Assembly: GCA_003640385.1 (NCBI GenBank)
Contig: RCAB01000010.1
Location: 310,001 to 374,000, forward strand
Reading direction: 5' to 3'
From: Setaria digitata
Lineage: Eukaryota; Nematoda; Chromadorea; Rhabditida; Setariidae
Length of the DNA: 64,000 nt
A program made the position numbers and the translations under genes. The notes beneath the pieces are model-generated. The model was not told where the DNA came from and searched no databases. It saw nothing but the letters and a program-made list of their open reading frames with translations. Position 1 is the stretch's first letter; each line of letters begins with the position of its first letter. This document shows positions 13,001-26,300 of the stretch, one piece after another.

Positions 13001-13804
13001 AACTTCATGTGACTACAGCGAAGTAGTTCTGATTCACAACCCTTAGCATTTAGAATACTTCTAGGTAATGTGTTTCTGAGTTAATCGTGTTCAAATATAT
13101 CTCAGTTTATTTCGCCACAAAATAATTAAAAATCCTTCATCAGAATAACAGAGAGACGACAGTACAGACAGGATAAAGAGATGAATGATTATTTAATGGG
13201 GTGATCAAGTGAAAGGAAAAGAGAAAACGCCCCATTGAAACAGCCAAACAATAGTGAAATGAAATGACACCTAAGCACGAGTAATGCATTTTTCAAAACC
13301 AAATTTGGTCAGCGAAATAACCGGTAGTGAAAATCATTTTAAAATATTCATGTTAAATCGAATTTCACGAAATTTTCCAATTAAAATATTGGAATTTTGT
13401 CTCGTTTTCATTAAAATCTCAAAGATGGAAAGAGAGAAAGTCAAATTTTATTTTATGGACATTAACAAAGGCCCAACTAATACATTCATCCTAGATCGAC
13501 CTAAACAAGACCTATTTACAGGATAAAATTAGCCAAGTAACATGATAAGTGAATATGAAATGTTTAGGACTTTTGGATGCTCAAAACGTAGAAGCATACT
13601 GAGTGGCTGATTCTCAACATCATTTGTAGTAGCTGTTGTGGTTACCAAATCATGAGACTTTTTATACAATTCTGGAAACTTCCGCAGCAACCACTCTTCC
13701 AGGGCTGCACCGCGCTTTCGACAGTTGCTACTTGCCATTTCAAAGTTGGAAGTTGCCACAGAGTCAAAAGTTTTCGAATTCAACAACGCTTTCAATGAGC
13801 TCAT
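7011..13804 (-). CDS. C2H2 zinc-finger protein with three finger pairs
   Basis: Probable nuclear DNA-binding protein. The start is ATG at 13802-13804 (MSSLKALLNSKTFDSV); stop TAA is at 7011-7013. Exons seen on the minus strand lie at about 13571-13804, 12890-12966, 12610-12765, 12290-12382, 11747-12049, 11162-11334, 10865-11017, 10601-10707, 8629-8692, 8240-8450, 7340-7826 and 7011-7236; most junction phases agree. Six fingers occur as three pairs: CLLCREWVCSRNRYMHVESH then CSFCGYDNRKEIFIILHIKK-VH; CQIC...HTRTH then CSIGNCTLKHHSKNFLTRHM-KEVH; CSFCQEVF...HVKQH then CSICKFADVDRKTVQEHIS-QDH. Each pair is joined by a short HLxxxPY linker. The regions between are Ser/Thr-rich and charged, probably disordered. 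The join of the first exon and the 8.24 to 7.83 kb join are the least certain. Ortholog not recognised. Confidence 0.85.
8209..8230. repeat. 22-base perfect palindrome
   Basis: AAAGCTATATA followed directly by its reverse complement, inside an intron of the zinc-finger gene. The core is an AT dinucleotide run closed by GC-containing ends. It is probably a simple-sequence by-product; no protein-binding role can be read from it. Confidence 0.8.
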
Positions 13805-16800
13805 TTTATTCCTGAAACAGCAAACGTAAATTCAGCTAATTTGAAAATTTTCAGAATTTTGTAGAATTCCTTCTTGTATCTCTTAAAACTACAGTTTTGA
13901 CACACACAACAAAACTACCTACAAGAAATCCAAAGGTGGTGTTGCTGAAGAATTTCAAAAAGAAAAAATTGTGGAAACCAATGAAAATGAATGTAACCAT
14001 AGACAGAATACGATGAAACTGATTGTGAAGTTCAACCGATATAAGGAAAACATTCATATTAGTGCCAACAATACAGTAGGAAGAGTTTATTTAATATACT
14101 GAAATGTAGCAGTAATTTTCAGAAAACTAGAATAGACTCTCAAATTCAGAACATCTCAGTCAGCTGCTTACCGCTCCAAATTCAGATTCTCAAAAAAATA
14201 ACTGATGATATTACTATCTCTATGTTTTCCATTAATTGCGCTTGTTGTACTAAGCCATTTCGAATCTTAATAGGCTGTTTGTTTCAAATTGTCAGCACAC
14301 AGATTTCATTGCATAATTAACGATTCAGATTGTTATTTTCAGTCACTTTTTTGAACAGCACTAGTGATAACATTTCTGTAAAGCCTGTATGATTTCCCTG
14401 AATTTTTTTTCATTTCCTGAGCCTGAAATTGTTTTACGAATTAAGCGAGACAATCAGTAATAAGATATTAAAGCTGCGCATGATGATTAATACTGACTAA
14501 AAACACTATTGCATATATCTTCTTTTTCACTTCTTTACATCACCGAAAACTTTTTTAAACAAGTACATCATTTGTATAAAAAAAAAGATTAGTAGGAACG
14601 TAGTCCTTAGGGCTGAACATATTATTTTCTTTCAGAAGCGTCATATTTAAGGAAAGAAAAATCATTGAGAAATAGAAAGGGGAAGAAACTGACTTAATTT
14701 CTATTTGATATTTTCGAAATTTGAAATATAACATCGCAAAAAGCCCAAGCATTCCTTTTTAGAGTCGTGTTTGAACAATATTGTACTTGCGAGAAATTTT
14801 TGAATTAAAAGGATAGAAATAATTATATTCGGCGAGGAATGGAAGCTACGAAGCTTTGCAATATTCCATTTCACCCCTCGATGATTATTACTTGGATATT
14901 ACATTATATTGAGATTTGAATTGTGAAATAACACTCTCAAATAATGAACTAAAGTTCCATAAGTAATAGCCATACGGGACTGGAGAATATTCTTCGCTAG
15001 ATAAAAATCAGCTTAACAGAGTTTAACAATACGAATGAATAAGATGGCACAAGTTTTACAATTGCCTGATATTCTAGGAGAATGCTCAGAAACACAAATA
15101 CAACGAATACGAAGCAGTTCAGATAGGTTCCCATAGAGGTCTGATCTTCAGGTTCGCATCTCTGTAACAACTGTGTCTAGTAGTGAATTTCAGAAGAAGC
15201 CGTACTCTCAAATTTATAACCATGCGTGAAAAATATCTGCCAAACATTACTTTTATTAACAGGTAAGCACTGGTAATATTAAACATCAATGTGAGGTTCA
15301 AAACTGTTTTAGCAGAAAAAAGAAGGAAAAGCTAAATTTGTTGTCCTTCACAGAGTTGAACATCAATAAAAAGAAAAGATTCTGAAGATCCACAAAACAT
15401 ATGTTTAATACCTTGTGCTGATCTAGACTGTATCAGAGATTGTCAATTAGCTTCCATGATTGTCCTGGAAGTACGTATGTTGTTTTGATTAGGTTAATTG
15501 CCGCGCTGTCTAGGTAAGGAAGTTGCAGCCTTGATATATGGAGTATGAGAAGTGCAAATGAAAATAAAAGTTAATTTGAAATTGAAACTGCACTAAAGAA
15601 TCTCTGTGAAACGTCAGTTGAAAATGTATGCAGAAAAAATGGGACGCACAAACCAACGACATCAGTGACCGTTTCAACTGACCATTTCATATCTTTGTCT
15701 GTGCAGTATATGAAATTGCTCGGTGAGGTGCCAATGGATTCCTCGGATTTCCACTTCCTCTCTATCTTTTAGTCTTTTTCATTATCATTATCAAAGTTTT
15801 TACTCATGTGTCATGCCTAAAATGTAAGACATACAGGTAATTGCATTGATGAAACTCAGTGATATTTAATTTTTCATATAAAGTAATTGTGGAGATGAAA
15901 TCTTCCAAAAAAAGCAAACAAATCAGGACACCGTTCATCTATCACACTACGGCTACGTTTCCCATATTGTTAAAATTTTATTCCGGTTGTTGGTCCAACT
16001 ACTGTTACCTTCTATGACAGTGTTATTAGTGCTCCCGGCATCCTTCAAAGGTTTGGGGAGAAATTCGTGGAATCATAGTATAGCCGGATAGGAAAGGGCT
16101 GAGGTTCTGAATAAAAAAAAAAGAAAAAAGATGGAGAGGTCGACTAACAGGCACGTCCAGAACCGGGTTTTCTTCTCGGACGTTTTCTAGGTCACTGGTC
16201 AGACAAATACAAAGACAAACAAAAGTTGAATAGAATGGAGAAAGGGGTGAGAGTTCTCTCCTTTCTTCCTTAATATCGAGTGGCCACTGTTCCAAACTTC
16301 CAGTGTTCATTATTCTTCGCGCAATTCCCGTATATCAGGGACTGTTCAATGGATATACATTTGAGAACCATTTGTTCAGAGCCTGAGCACATCACACAAC
16401 AACTCTATGCCATCTCATCGACAAATCATTTGCTGCGCTGACCTGAATTCATCCCCTCCATTAAAACATCGCAACTGTTTGACAGGCTTTCAGGAATGTC
16501 ACGCAATCCTAACTTTAGTGTTTAGTTTATAACCACAACCATAAGCTCCCTTCTCTCGTACCACTTCTCTGCAGGCGGGTCATTGGAAGAAACTGCATCT
16601 CTGATACTTGCAACGGTGTTGAAGCGCTATTGCATGGACAAGTGTTGTACTGCTATTGTCCCATTAGATAAGTAAATGATCTAGATGGGCTGAAAAACCG
16701 ATTAAGAGAAAACTCGAGTGAAGATTATTGCTATACGTCAAAGAAAAGACCACTGAAAGTCTTGTTTATTGATTATTTCATCGTATATCAAATTTATAGA

Positions 16801-18250
16801 CAAAATCAAATTATACTTCAATCCATAACGAACTTGACTTAAAACCATAGAGCCAAAAAATATCTGCCCATGGCCACATCCTTGTGGGGTCTCTTCAATT
16901 TATTACAGATGTATAGACAAGGAAATTTCTTTTTCATGTCGCTAACTCCATTTATTTGATCGACGAAAGCGAAAATTCTTCGTTCTCTTTTTACAGTTTA
17001 ATATATAAAACACAGAAGCTCCTCACACTTTCTTGTTGCTATAAATTTAGTGCTCTCAAAACAGCGAGGGGTGACTGAAGAAAGTTTGTTCGTAAACTTT
17101 GTAGTCTACAAGCATGAACAATGAATGAGCTTGAAGTTTAGAGAGGCAGTTCTAACCGCAAAATATTTGAAAATTTGTGATGTTTATATGTTCCTTTCAG
17201 AAAGAAATCAAATCAAGGTTTGCGATAATTTGTAGCCACAGGGATTTTCTTTAGTTCCATACTCTTTTGTTTAACATTTGCTTTATTTTCCACTTGAATT
17301 TGGATTTTAAAAGCATAGCTCCACTTCGTTAAACATGTCTAATATAATCTTAACAAGCAGTTAGAGTGACTTTTCCCTTATCATTTGGCCGTTTCAATCA
17401 TTCAAGAGAAATAAGGTGGTAAAAACACTTTTTTTTTACCTTCCATTTCATTTCAAATTTTGCTTCTCACAACATTTATTCCGGATTGTACTTCTGTGCA
17501 TAATATGGCCTTATATCTGAAAACTGTACTTGGTGTTAGGTCATAGAATGAATAAATTATTATATTATCATGTTATACAACCTTTGGAATATAGCGTAAT
17601 TGGTGGAAATACATTACACGCTTTACCTTCACTTGAACAATACTTGAATTTTAGAGTGTAAATAAATGAAGGCTTTACCGCAAACTTCGGAACCTTCAAA
17701 GCACATATTTCACTTCAAATTCGAAATACAGATTTCGCAAGAGCTGTCACTACCTTATTCTTCAAAATTCTACGAAAACGTAGATAGGCATATCTCAGAA
17801 TATCTGGATGGAGTTGAAATGAACTTGCTACGTCAGCTCTTTCCTCACTCAGTGTTTTCAAGCTTCTTGATTTCTATTACAATTTATGAGGAAGTTGTTT
17901 CCCTTCGAATTCCTTCTAAATAATGAATGTACTGGAAACTACACATGAGGAATCCACTGTTATAACCTCAGCATGATATGTGTTGACGCAAAATAATTCA
18001 CATAATCACCCGAGGTAAGTCTGCTGAAATCATTTGTACTCCGGTGGAGTTTTGCAGAATGCGCTTACTGACTCTAGTGTATCAAAACTATTTAGATTTT
18101 CTAAAATGTGCCTCATGTTGTAGTCACGAAAACTGATTTCCTTTATTACATCATAACGAGTAAACAGCTACCATTAAAATGAACAATCACATCTTACAAA
18201 TCTGAGAACAGAAAGACAGACCCAGTAAGATAAACTCATCTGCTAATTAC
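13805..18250. other. Intergenic region without recognised genes
   Basis: About 4.4 kb upstream of the zinc-finger gene. It is A+T rich with scattered homopolymers. The longest open stretches (16026-16310 minus, 17666-17923 plus) have no convincing acceptor/donor pair or family resemblance and I do not call them genes. The 5' regulatory region of the zinc-finger gene should lie near 13805. Confidence 0.55.
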
Positions 18251-18426
18251 CGGTGCAAACCATGACACGATCATCATCAGCTTGGTCTCTCTATAGGCCG
18301 CATGGGCCGCATGGTATTTTGCGGAAGGCTGGCCAATGATGTAAAGCTTGATGTGAATCTTAGTGTGGTAAACGAGGTAGGGAATTGAGGCGGTAGGATT
18401 GTGAGGGGAGTCGGGGGAGCGAGCTC
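18251..18426 (-). CDS. Isolated exon-like island, unrecognised
   Basis: A stretch near 50% G+C in an A+T-rich background. On the minus strand an acceptor GTCAACAG precedes 18426 and a good donor CACCG|GTAATT ends it at 18251. The frame starting with two leading bases is open for 58 codons and uses C/G-ending codons: IPYLVYHTKIHIKLYIIGQP, then HAAHAAYRETKLMMIVSWFAP. A second minus-strand frame (QQELAPPTPLTILPPQFPTS...) is also open but stops at 18277. No partner exon is visible nearby, so this could be an exon of a gene with long introns, a relic, or chance. Confidence 0.35.
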
Positions 18427-18437
18427 CTGTTGACGAG

Positions 18438-19578
18438 ATGGATTATGTGAAGAAGGGGGATATGATGTTTGTTGTGTAACTAATGACTGAAACAACAGTC
18501 GAGAGTAGATGATTGATAGATCAGGTGGTTATATGGGGAGTATGTCGCTGCAATGGCAAATGTCCAAAGCTCTTTCATTCAATAGTTTTCCGTTTTGCAG
18601 GCTTCCTTAAGCAACTTTATATGTATATTCGTCCATGTATATGTGCATGCGTATATGAAATGATATATGTTAACGATGGTATTTCAAGTTTGCTGCTCTT
18701 TAGATGAATACTCTCTAATTTAGCATAACACAAGTTCAGCTCTTTCGCACATAACTTTTGTCTAAGCTCAGGAATACCTCACTATCCGAGATACTATATG
18801 TTCAGTTTATCTGTTTCTACCGGTTATTCAAGATGTTGCAGTAGTATTTCAGTCCCGGGAGTAAAATGCTGTTGTTCATCCTATTTAGATTATGCAACTG
18901 GGCATTTTGTTTATTAAACCACTGTCTACAGCTTCAACATTTTGAACCGTACAGCGTGGTTCTTGGTTCAGTGTTTATTCTCTTGCATAAACAACCGTTA
19001 TTTTCATTCATTCCCGTACCTAAGCGACTATTATTTTCACATCCCATCAGCGATTATCTTAGTAGGAGAAATGAGATACATCAATAGAAAAGTTACTTTA
19101 GCACTGTCGGTTTTTCGCTCCTAGACACTAATGAATTACTCGCTTGCAGTGATAACATCACCCCAAAAGATAACATCAAGTTTTTTAATGGTGCTCCACT
19201 GAAATTATTAACACTCCAATTGAGTGAACGGATAAAACGAAATAAATTATTCCCGAATTGTTGAAGTGGTTTCTCACTTACATGCAGCGTATACTGTTTG
19301 AGTGCAATGTATTACAAGTTGTTGATTTTATTCATTAAAAAAAATTGTGTGAGCTATCCCCGTTGTGGTTATTTCGAATGGTGAAAGCAGTGCATGGTTA
19401 TCTCCTTTTGTTATGGGAACATAAGCATTTGCTCACATTATGATTTTGAGTGACTTGTTCAGGATGAAACGTACTACTCGATGAATTGCTGACCCATATT
19501 CGTTTTTAATTGTGTCTATTCTGTTGCGATTTCAAATTTGTTATATTTCAGGTGTTAGCCGTGCTTTTAGGTGTTTCG
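18438..19578. other. 5' flank of the epsin gene
   Basis: A+T-rich sequence ahead of the epsin start. Several T-rich tracts ending in AG precede the ATG, including TATATTTCAG at about 19542-19551, roughly 28 bases before it, which is a candidate trans-splice (spliced-leader) acceptor. No other gene is seen. Confidence 0.45.
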
Positions 19579-22280
19579 ATGTCAATTTCAACTATTAGAC
19601 GGCAAGTGAAAAATGTTGCTTACAATTTCTCGGACGCACAAGTTAAAGTTCGGGAAGCTACCAGGTCGTGAAGCCATGAGTTTTCTAATTTTTAAATTGG
19701 TGTAGGCGACTATTAGAGAAGTAGATGCTAGCAAGTTCCGAACTTTATATTCTTTTATTATACAGAATAGATTAAACTTCATATAAATAAAATCTAATGG
19801 ATGAATTGAATTTCTTTGAGAACAATTCAGCAATACTGCATTTTACAAAAGAAATTGTGAAGTTCAGTGGTGGATGTCTTGCAAACTAATTTCTATGTTA
19901 TGTAATGTGAGTTGGAAAAAAAGTAAAAGTGTTTAAATGATAAACGATTTAAAAATTTTGTGTTGTGAAAGGTTTTGCTCTCAAACTATTTCTTTGTCTT
20001 GGTGCATATCACTTTTATTGCTCATAGTATTTCATGAAATGTTTTTTTTTTAATGAAGGCGGCAATTTTATGAAAACAAATGGTTTCTATGAAGATGTTG
20101 CAGTAATGATCCTTGGGGACCTTCTACAGCGTTGATGTCCGAAATCGCAGATTTAACCCATAATCCAATGTCCTTCACTGAAATAATGTCCATGCTTTGG
20201 AAGAGATTAAACGATCATGGGAAGAATTGGAGGCATGTGTATAAAAGTCTTGTTCTTTTGGATTATTTGATAAAGGTCAGATTTCTTTAAAATAATTTAC
20301 ATTTGTTTGGACATTTTTTTTTCTTGAAAATTGCATATTAGTAAGGGGTGAAGTTTTTGATTCTTACTTTAGCTTTGTTTTTGATGTTTTTTACAGCTAG
20401 CCTTTTTGACTTGAATTGCAAAATGTCTGTTTTAGTGCGGAAGTGAGAAAGTGGCTCAGCAGTGTCGAGAAAATATTTATTCGATTGAAACACTAAAAGA
20501 TTTCCAACATATTGAGGATAACAGAGATCAGGGAATGAATGTAAGAGAAAAGGCGAAACAGATGGTTAGTCTGCTGTATGACGAAGAGCGGCTTAAAAAT
20601 GAACGAACGAAATTCATGATGACTAGGAAGAAGTTCATGTCTGGTTCCGGTATTTCCTCAGACGGTTCTATACGACATATACGCAAAACCGATACTGGTC
20701 CTGCCTTTGGTATTATCTTTTTTCATAAGATTTTAATTATTTGAGTACGGCACAAGTTTTTTCAAGTTATTTACTGAAATATTAGTGTAGCAGTACATTC
20801 AGCTGTTTTGAATGCGAGTATCTATCTTCGGTAGGTTTTTTTTTTTTTTTTTTTTTTGTTCTTTTTTGACTGCAGTGGTATTTTGATAAGTTTACTCATG
20901 CTTTTCAGAATCGGAGTTGGAAGATGCACGGCCGGCAAGTGCTGGTGAAGAAGAAATGCAGCTGCAAATTGCGCTTGCACTATCACGGGAAGAAAATGAA
21001 AAGGAGGAGGAATTGAGGAAAAAGGATGATATTGGTTTACAGGTACGTTAAATAGTACTTAAGCATTTATATCATGGATTTTATAGGCTTTTACATGTTT
21101 TAATATATTGCGATTATCTCCATTATGCTAAAAAAAGAATGAAAATTGTAATTATAGCAAAGAACATTTAGGTTATACGATGAGCAAGATTGAATAAATT
21201 TTCGTTTTGTACTTGAATGGGTGTTGGTGTTAAACATAGGAATTCAGATGGCATTGAATGAGAGTCGTCGTGAAATCGAGCGAATGAATTCTATGGAAAC
21301 CGTCGGTCAGAACACAGTTCCAAGTTCAACTCTTTCGCAAAGTGCGATTGATGATTTACTGTCGCTGGGAGTGGGGCAACCTGTTGAACAGGTAACTCCA
21401 AATCCATGGGGTGGACCAGTTGCCGACCCGTGGGCACCAGCTTCCGGTGTTGCTTCAGCAGCAAATGTTGGTTGGTGTCTTAGCATTGAAAGTTCACGTA
21501 CAAATCATTCCTTTCAAATAAACTTGAACTTTTTTAGAATTATTCACAGTTGTATGTGAAGAACAAAATGTGAAAGAGGTATGTGAAAATATGATATATG
21601 ATGCTTGGAAAAATGTATTTCATGTGGGGATTTTGTTTAAGCAGTCTAAATTAAAAACTGCACTTTAGGATCTTCGCTGTACTCAAGCATTCAAACGTTG
21701 AATAATGATCCGTGGACCTTAGCACCTCCATCAACTGGGTTAGCGGCAAATTCCGTTGACCCATGGGCTACTGTGCCTTCATCTCTTACCGGTCAAAACC
21801 CAGTTTCTGTTGTCGAAGAAAATAATTCTAAGCAAAGAAGTAGCACGAAAACACCAGAGAGTTTTCTTGGCGAGAACTCCTCCCTTGTTAATTTGGATAA
21901 TCTGCTTGGAACCACAACGAGCAACACAAAACCAGGTTTTTATCGTTTTTTTTTTTTTTTTTTTTCTTTTTTTTTTTTTCTTTTCATTTACTTTTGTTGC
22001 CAAATCCTCTCACTGTATGGCAAGTAAAAGACATGGTGACTGTTACAGATATCCTTTTATAGAACGTATTTTAGCCAGTAATCCGTTTCTCGCTGGTACT
22101 GCTGCGACGGTATCAGTAAATCCATTTGTCGCTCAACAACGCCCGTCACCATCGCTTAATGAAATGATGAATCAAAGTCGCATGCCGCCAACAGGAAATC
22201 CTGTCCAGACAACTATGCAACCACCATTAGTGCCAATTCCGGCATCGGCGTCAACTCAGCCTACCAATCCATTTTGCTGA
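19579..22280 (+). CDS. epn-1: Epsin (ENTH-domain endocytic clathrin adaptor)
   Basis: Adaptor that binds PI(4,5)P2 at the plasma membrane and links ubiquitinated cargo to clathrin, AP2 and EH-domain proteins. Seven exons (19579-19664, 20104-20275, 20436-20709, 20909-21042, 21248-21470, 21669-21935, 22063-22280) join in phase to 457 residues. The N-terminal ENTH domain is clear: RRQVKNVAYNFSDAQVKVRE, NDPWGPSTALMSEIADLTHN, WKRLNDHGKNWRHVYKSLVL, NVREKAKQMVSLL. Two ubiquitin-interacting motifs follow (EEEMQLQIALALSREE, and LQMALNESRRE formed across a splice). The middle holds DPW motifs (DPWAP, DPWTL, DPWAT) that bind AP2, and LVNLDNLL, a likely clathrin box. The C-terminus has three NPF motifs (NPFLAG, NPFVAQ, terminal NPFC). 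This is the complete epsin layout. A T-rich tract of more than 40 bases follows the exon 6 donor. Confidence 0.97.
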
Positions 22281-23366
22281 CTTGCTTTTTGACTCGACTC
22301 TCCATATGGTCGGATTTTAAAACAGATGTTAATGCATTTTCATTACGACATACTTGAGTCGAATAGTTTTCCATCTCTCCTATTCATCGCACTTTTTTTT
22401 TTCTATTTCTATCTTATCGAAATATCTTGTATATAGGTGGAGATATTTCAGTTATTTGGTGTGTGGTTTTCTTTTTCAGCAGGAAACAGAAGCAGATCGT
22501 AGGTGTAATTAGTGCATTCCACTTGCGCTGGTGATTTCAAGAGCTTCTGTAAGGCTTTGGATTCTACAATTTTAAATAGCAGCGTAGATGCCTTCTCTGG
22601 TCAATTTTTCTTTAAGCAGTCTTTCATTCAGAGATTTACTGTCCCGGCAAGCCAGTTCACCTTAAGGCAGCAAAAATTTTTAATGTTTCCATTTCGCATC
22701 TAGTAATTTGCTTTTGTGATAATAAAGCATAATTTGTGATCACTTCATCCATCTCCAATATTTCTTGGATACTTCTGTTTTTAGAAATCTTTTCCTTCTA
22801 TTAGTCACTGCAACAAGCTTGGAGCCATTCTCTATCCAAACTTATGTGATAAATTTCTGAGGATTGAACTGTACTTCCATTTTCACACTTTGTTCATATT
22901 TGAAACCCCCCCCCCCTTCTTCACGATCAAGTGTCGCGCAAAGGAAAAAGAGCAGCCGTCTTTAAAAATTTATTGTGAATAAAGATGGAAGTTTGAGCTG
23001 CGTGCCTAGCAGAAGTACTAACAATACCAATCCCTTTACCGAATGGAATTTACTAACCAATTCAACTTTGAGGTGCCATATAGATCCCTACAAGATAAAT
23101 TTGTCTTTAGTAAACTTATACCCATGAAAGCCTTGAGCGCGACCACTCAGAACCTTCCACGCTCTTATATGTGGTGGCTCTGATAATGGATACATTTTCT
23201 ACGTAGCTGCGAAATATGCCCTTTCGTGACACCAGTTATTTGCTGAGACAGACAACACAGTGTGCTAGTTATACATAATGTACTGATTTACGAAAAAACA
23301 TTGGAAAGGAGAAAATACAAAATACAATTAAGCGATTAGCTGATGCAAAAACGTCAGCAGTAAACA
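22281..23366. other. Convergent 3' region between epsin and the SKIP-like gene
   Basis: Holds the 3' UTRs of two genes pointing at each other. An AATAAA at 22721-22726, about 440 bases after the epsin stop, is a candidate poly(A) signal. An 11-base run of C at 22906-22916 is unusual for this genome. No other coding evidence. Confidence 0.5.
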
Positions 23367-26300
23367 TCAAAGTCCCAGCGATGTATCGAAAGCATCATCC
23401 GACAGGGTGTCGTCAAACTGGAAAGCATCACTGAGACGAGGCATAGAGTTCAGAATTGCGGAAAGCCGAGAGGAACCGCCTTCCTCTGTATTGATTTGTT
23501 TTACCTAAACATGGTGATAATATCTGCAGTCAAGAATAATAGCAAGAGAAAGTGAAGTGGTTGAAAAGACTACCCCAAGTTGATTCAGTTGTCCCAGTAA
23601 GCGGTCAATTTCATCGGGCGATCTCATGAATAACCATTCCAGTTTTTCTCCGTTTTTAATGACACAAGCTGAACGTTCAGCAGTAAATACGCCTGTGGCC
23701 TGAGTCATACATGCCAAGTCAATGCGTGTCAACAATCTCATAAATCCATCAGCTGCACAATTCAACCCTTCCTGGGCTACTAAGATACTTTTTTCACACA
23801 GGCAAACTATGCATGCTGCTGGTTCATCATCCATGTCCTGCAAAGGTAATCAAATCTAGGGAGGAAATGATCCAATGAAATGATGATTCTTTCTTCTAAA
23901 TAAAAACATGCTGGATGAAAGTGTAAAATAAAATCGTTTGATATACGAGAAGCTTTCAGAAATACCGTGGATATAATTGCAAGTGTTATTAATGACATCC
24001 ACTTGTGCATGTCAGCAGCGCTTTGACACAAGAACTGGATTCTACAATTTTTCAGTGCGATTTCGAACATATGCGGTGAACGATCATCACCCTTCAGCTC
24101 TGTTACATCAGTAACTTCATCCCTACAAAGAAGGCCACCTCGCAGCCCATTTTTTTAATTTGTAGCAGCAAATACAAGCTTAGTCATTTTGAAAATACCT
24201 GACAGATATAACGCGTTGGCCAAACTTGCATGTGGAGTCGGAAAATTGATAAAGTTTCTTATTCTGTAAATAAAAGTAGCTCTGTTGAAAATCACTTGAG
24301 CCAAGGAACCACGAAACACCACCACGAACTTCTTTATGGTATAAAAAACCACTGTGATGATAACCTTCTCCATTCGTGCTATATAAATTCGTCTGTCTCC
24401 ATTGCGCGAAATAATAGCCATAAAGTACTGGTTTATCCTACAGTAATGAACTACCAGAAATATGTTTTTAAAGACAAAATTTACTGTTAAGCAGGGTGCT
24501 TTCACCACTGTTCCTCTTATGTCAAATAATTTATAAAATGGATTATGTTAATGTAGAAATATGTCTTATTCTTCATAGAGACAAATAAATGTCACCTCGT
24601 GCAATTCCTTGCACATGAAACGAACAAGATGGTGTGGACTGGAATCCGTGTACACATCTAAGCTTATCTTATCGCATTGAAAATTTGATACATATGTCGC
24701 ATATGCATATTTCAGAGCATCTAAAATGGCTACACCAAGCTGCTTACATGCCGAGCAAATTTCCACGACTGACATGAAATTGTCCACTTCACCTTCACAC
24801 ACATTGTAACCTTTTTCAGCATACAGATAGATTACCTGCAAGTCCGGACCAACCTGAAACTTTTCATTAAAATATTTCCAGCAAGGAGCTACTGAGGAGA
24901 AATCTTTTCTTTCCTTCTTTTAGCGCGCAAAACAACTTACACGAATACTGGTCAGGTTACGGAGTGGAAGATACGCACGTGTAATATACGACTTTCTCGA
25001 TATTACAAAATTTTCTGTGGATAACAAATAAGCCGCCTGATTCGACAGAGCAAATAACCGTCTTTTAATTTCTCCAGTGCCGAAATGTGAGTACACCTTA
25101 AAAATTACAGGTTATAATAATCGTTCGCTAGAATGTAGGAAGAAACAAAAATTTACTTGTGATTCAGAACTTTTGCACAAAAATTAAGCAGTAAACACCT
25201 GAAACAGCCGCATAAATCTTTCGGTGTCGTGCTTGAAAACATTTATGCTAAGACCAATCACTTCACCCATATCCAACCTTGAAGACCATTTCTCAACTGT
25301 TAAACAAATAAGCAGTAAATGGAAATACATATCTACACTCTGTTTTGGAATTTAAATTAGAAACGTCAAAATCTTTCACTGAAATAAAACTGAATATACA
25401 CAATCGTAACGGTTTTCATCTGGTTAAAAAGTGAAATAAAGAAGGGGTACCTTATTTCGCCACATGGAAGATCGACTAACGGTGTTATCGGTGATGCGGT
25501 ATGTTCACATTCATTGTGGTGAACATCTTCCACGGACAATTTTGCTTTTGATAAGCTTGTTTTCAGAGCTATATCGAAAGGATCCACCGAAATAGGAACA
25601 GTCGTAACCTAAACCTACACTACTTGTGGTATTGTGAATCAGGCATCAACAAAACAATAAGATTCATGGAGGTCATGTTCTTCTGAACATTCTTGAAAGA
25701 ACCGAAAGAACAAAAAAGCTTCACAATATAAACAGTGATAAAAGAAATAAGATGTTGTGGTTCAATAATAATGACTACAATAAAGCTACAATGAATCCTG
25801 CACTCCAGGCGATCGTAACAGAACTGCTAGGAAAGTGGAAAAGCAATCCCTTTATACAATCGATTTCTTTGAATAAAGGAATTCTGGGCGTCTACTTCCC
25901 CCATTGCAATCTTGCCGTGCACATAATCGTTTATGTTGCATTTCATTTTTGAATATGCATACACAATATGAAGAAAGGAGGAATGGGTAATTGGAATTCT
26001 TTCAAAGATATTCACATCTGTTAAAAAATTGACCGAAACATTCAAAACCTTAACAACAGATATATGCCTCTTTTGCCCCATGATTTCACCTTATTTTCAA
26101 GTATATAGTTAATTTCATTGCCACTAAGACGAATTACAGACAAATAATCATCTGTAGAAATTAAAAAAAAAAAAAGAAAAAGAAAAAAAAATGAGAAAAT
26201 TACGTGCAACTTCTTTTGTTCACTGAAACCAGCATATTCATCAACACCCACAGCAATGTGAAGTTTATCTTCTTCTTTTGAAAGATAATTATTCGTACCA

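Noticed and set aside
16026..16310. 94-codon minus-strand open frame
   Set aside because: Somewhat higher G+C, but the translation is hydrophobic and Ser/Phe-rich without a convincing acceptor, donor or partner exon.
21930..22027. Poly-Phe/Lys reading after epsin exon 6
   Set aside because: It is the T-rich intron following the donor at 21935; the coding continues at 22063 in phase.
24155..24508. Open frames on both strands between PH-region exons
   Set aside because: Lie within an intron of the SKIP-like gene; no domain resemblance and A+T-driven composition.
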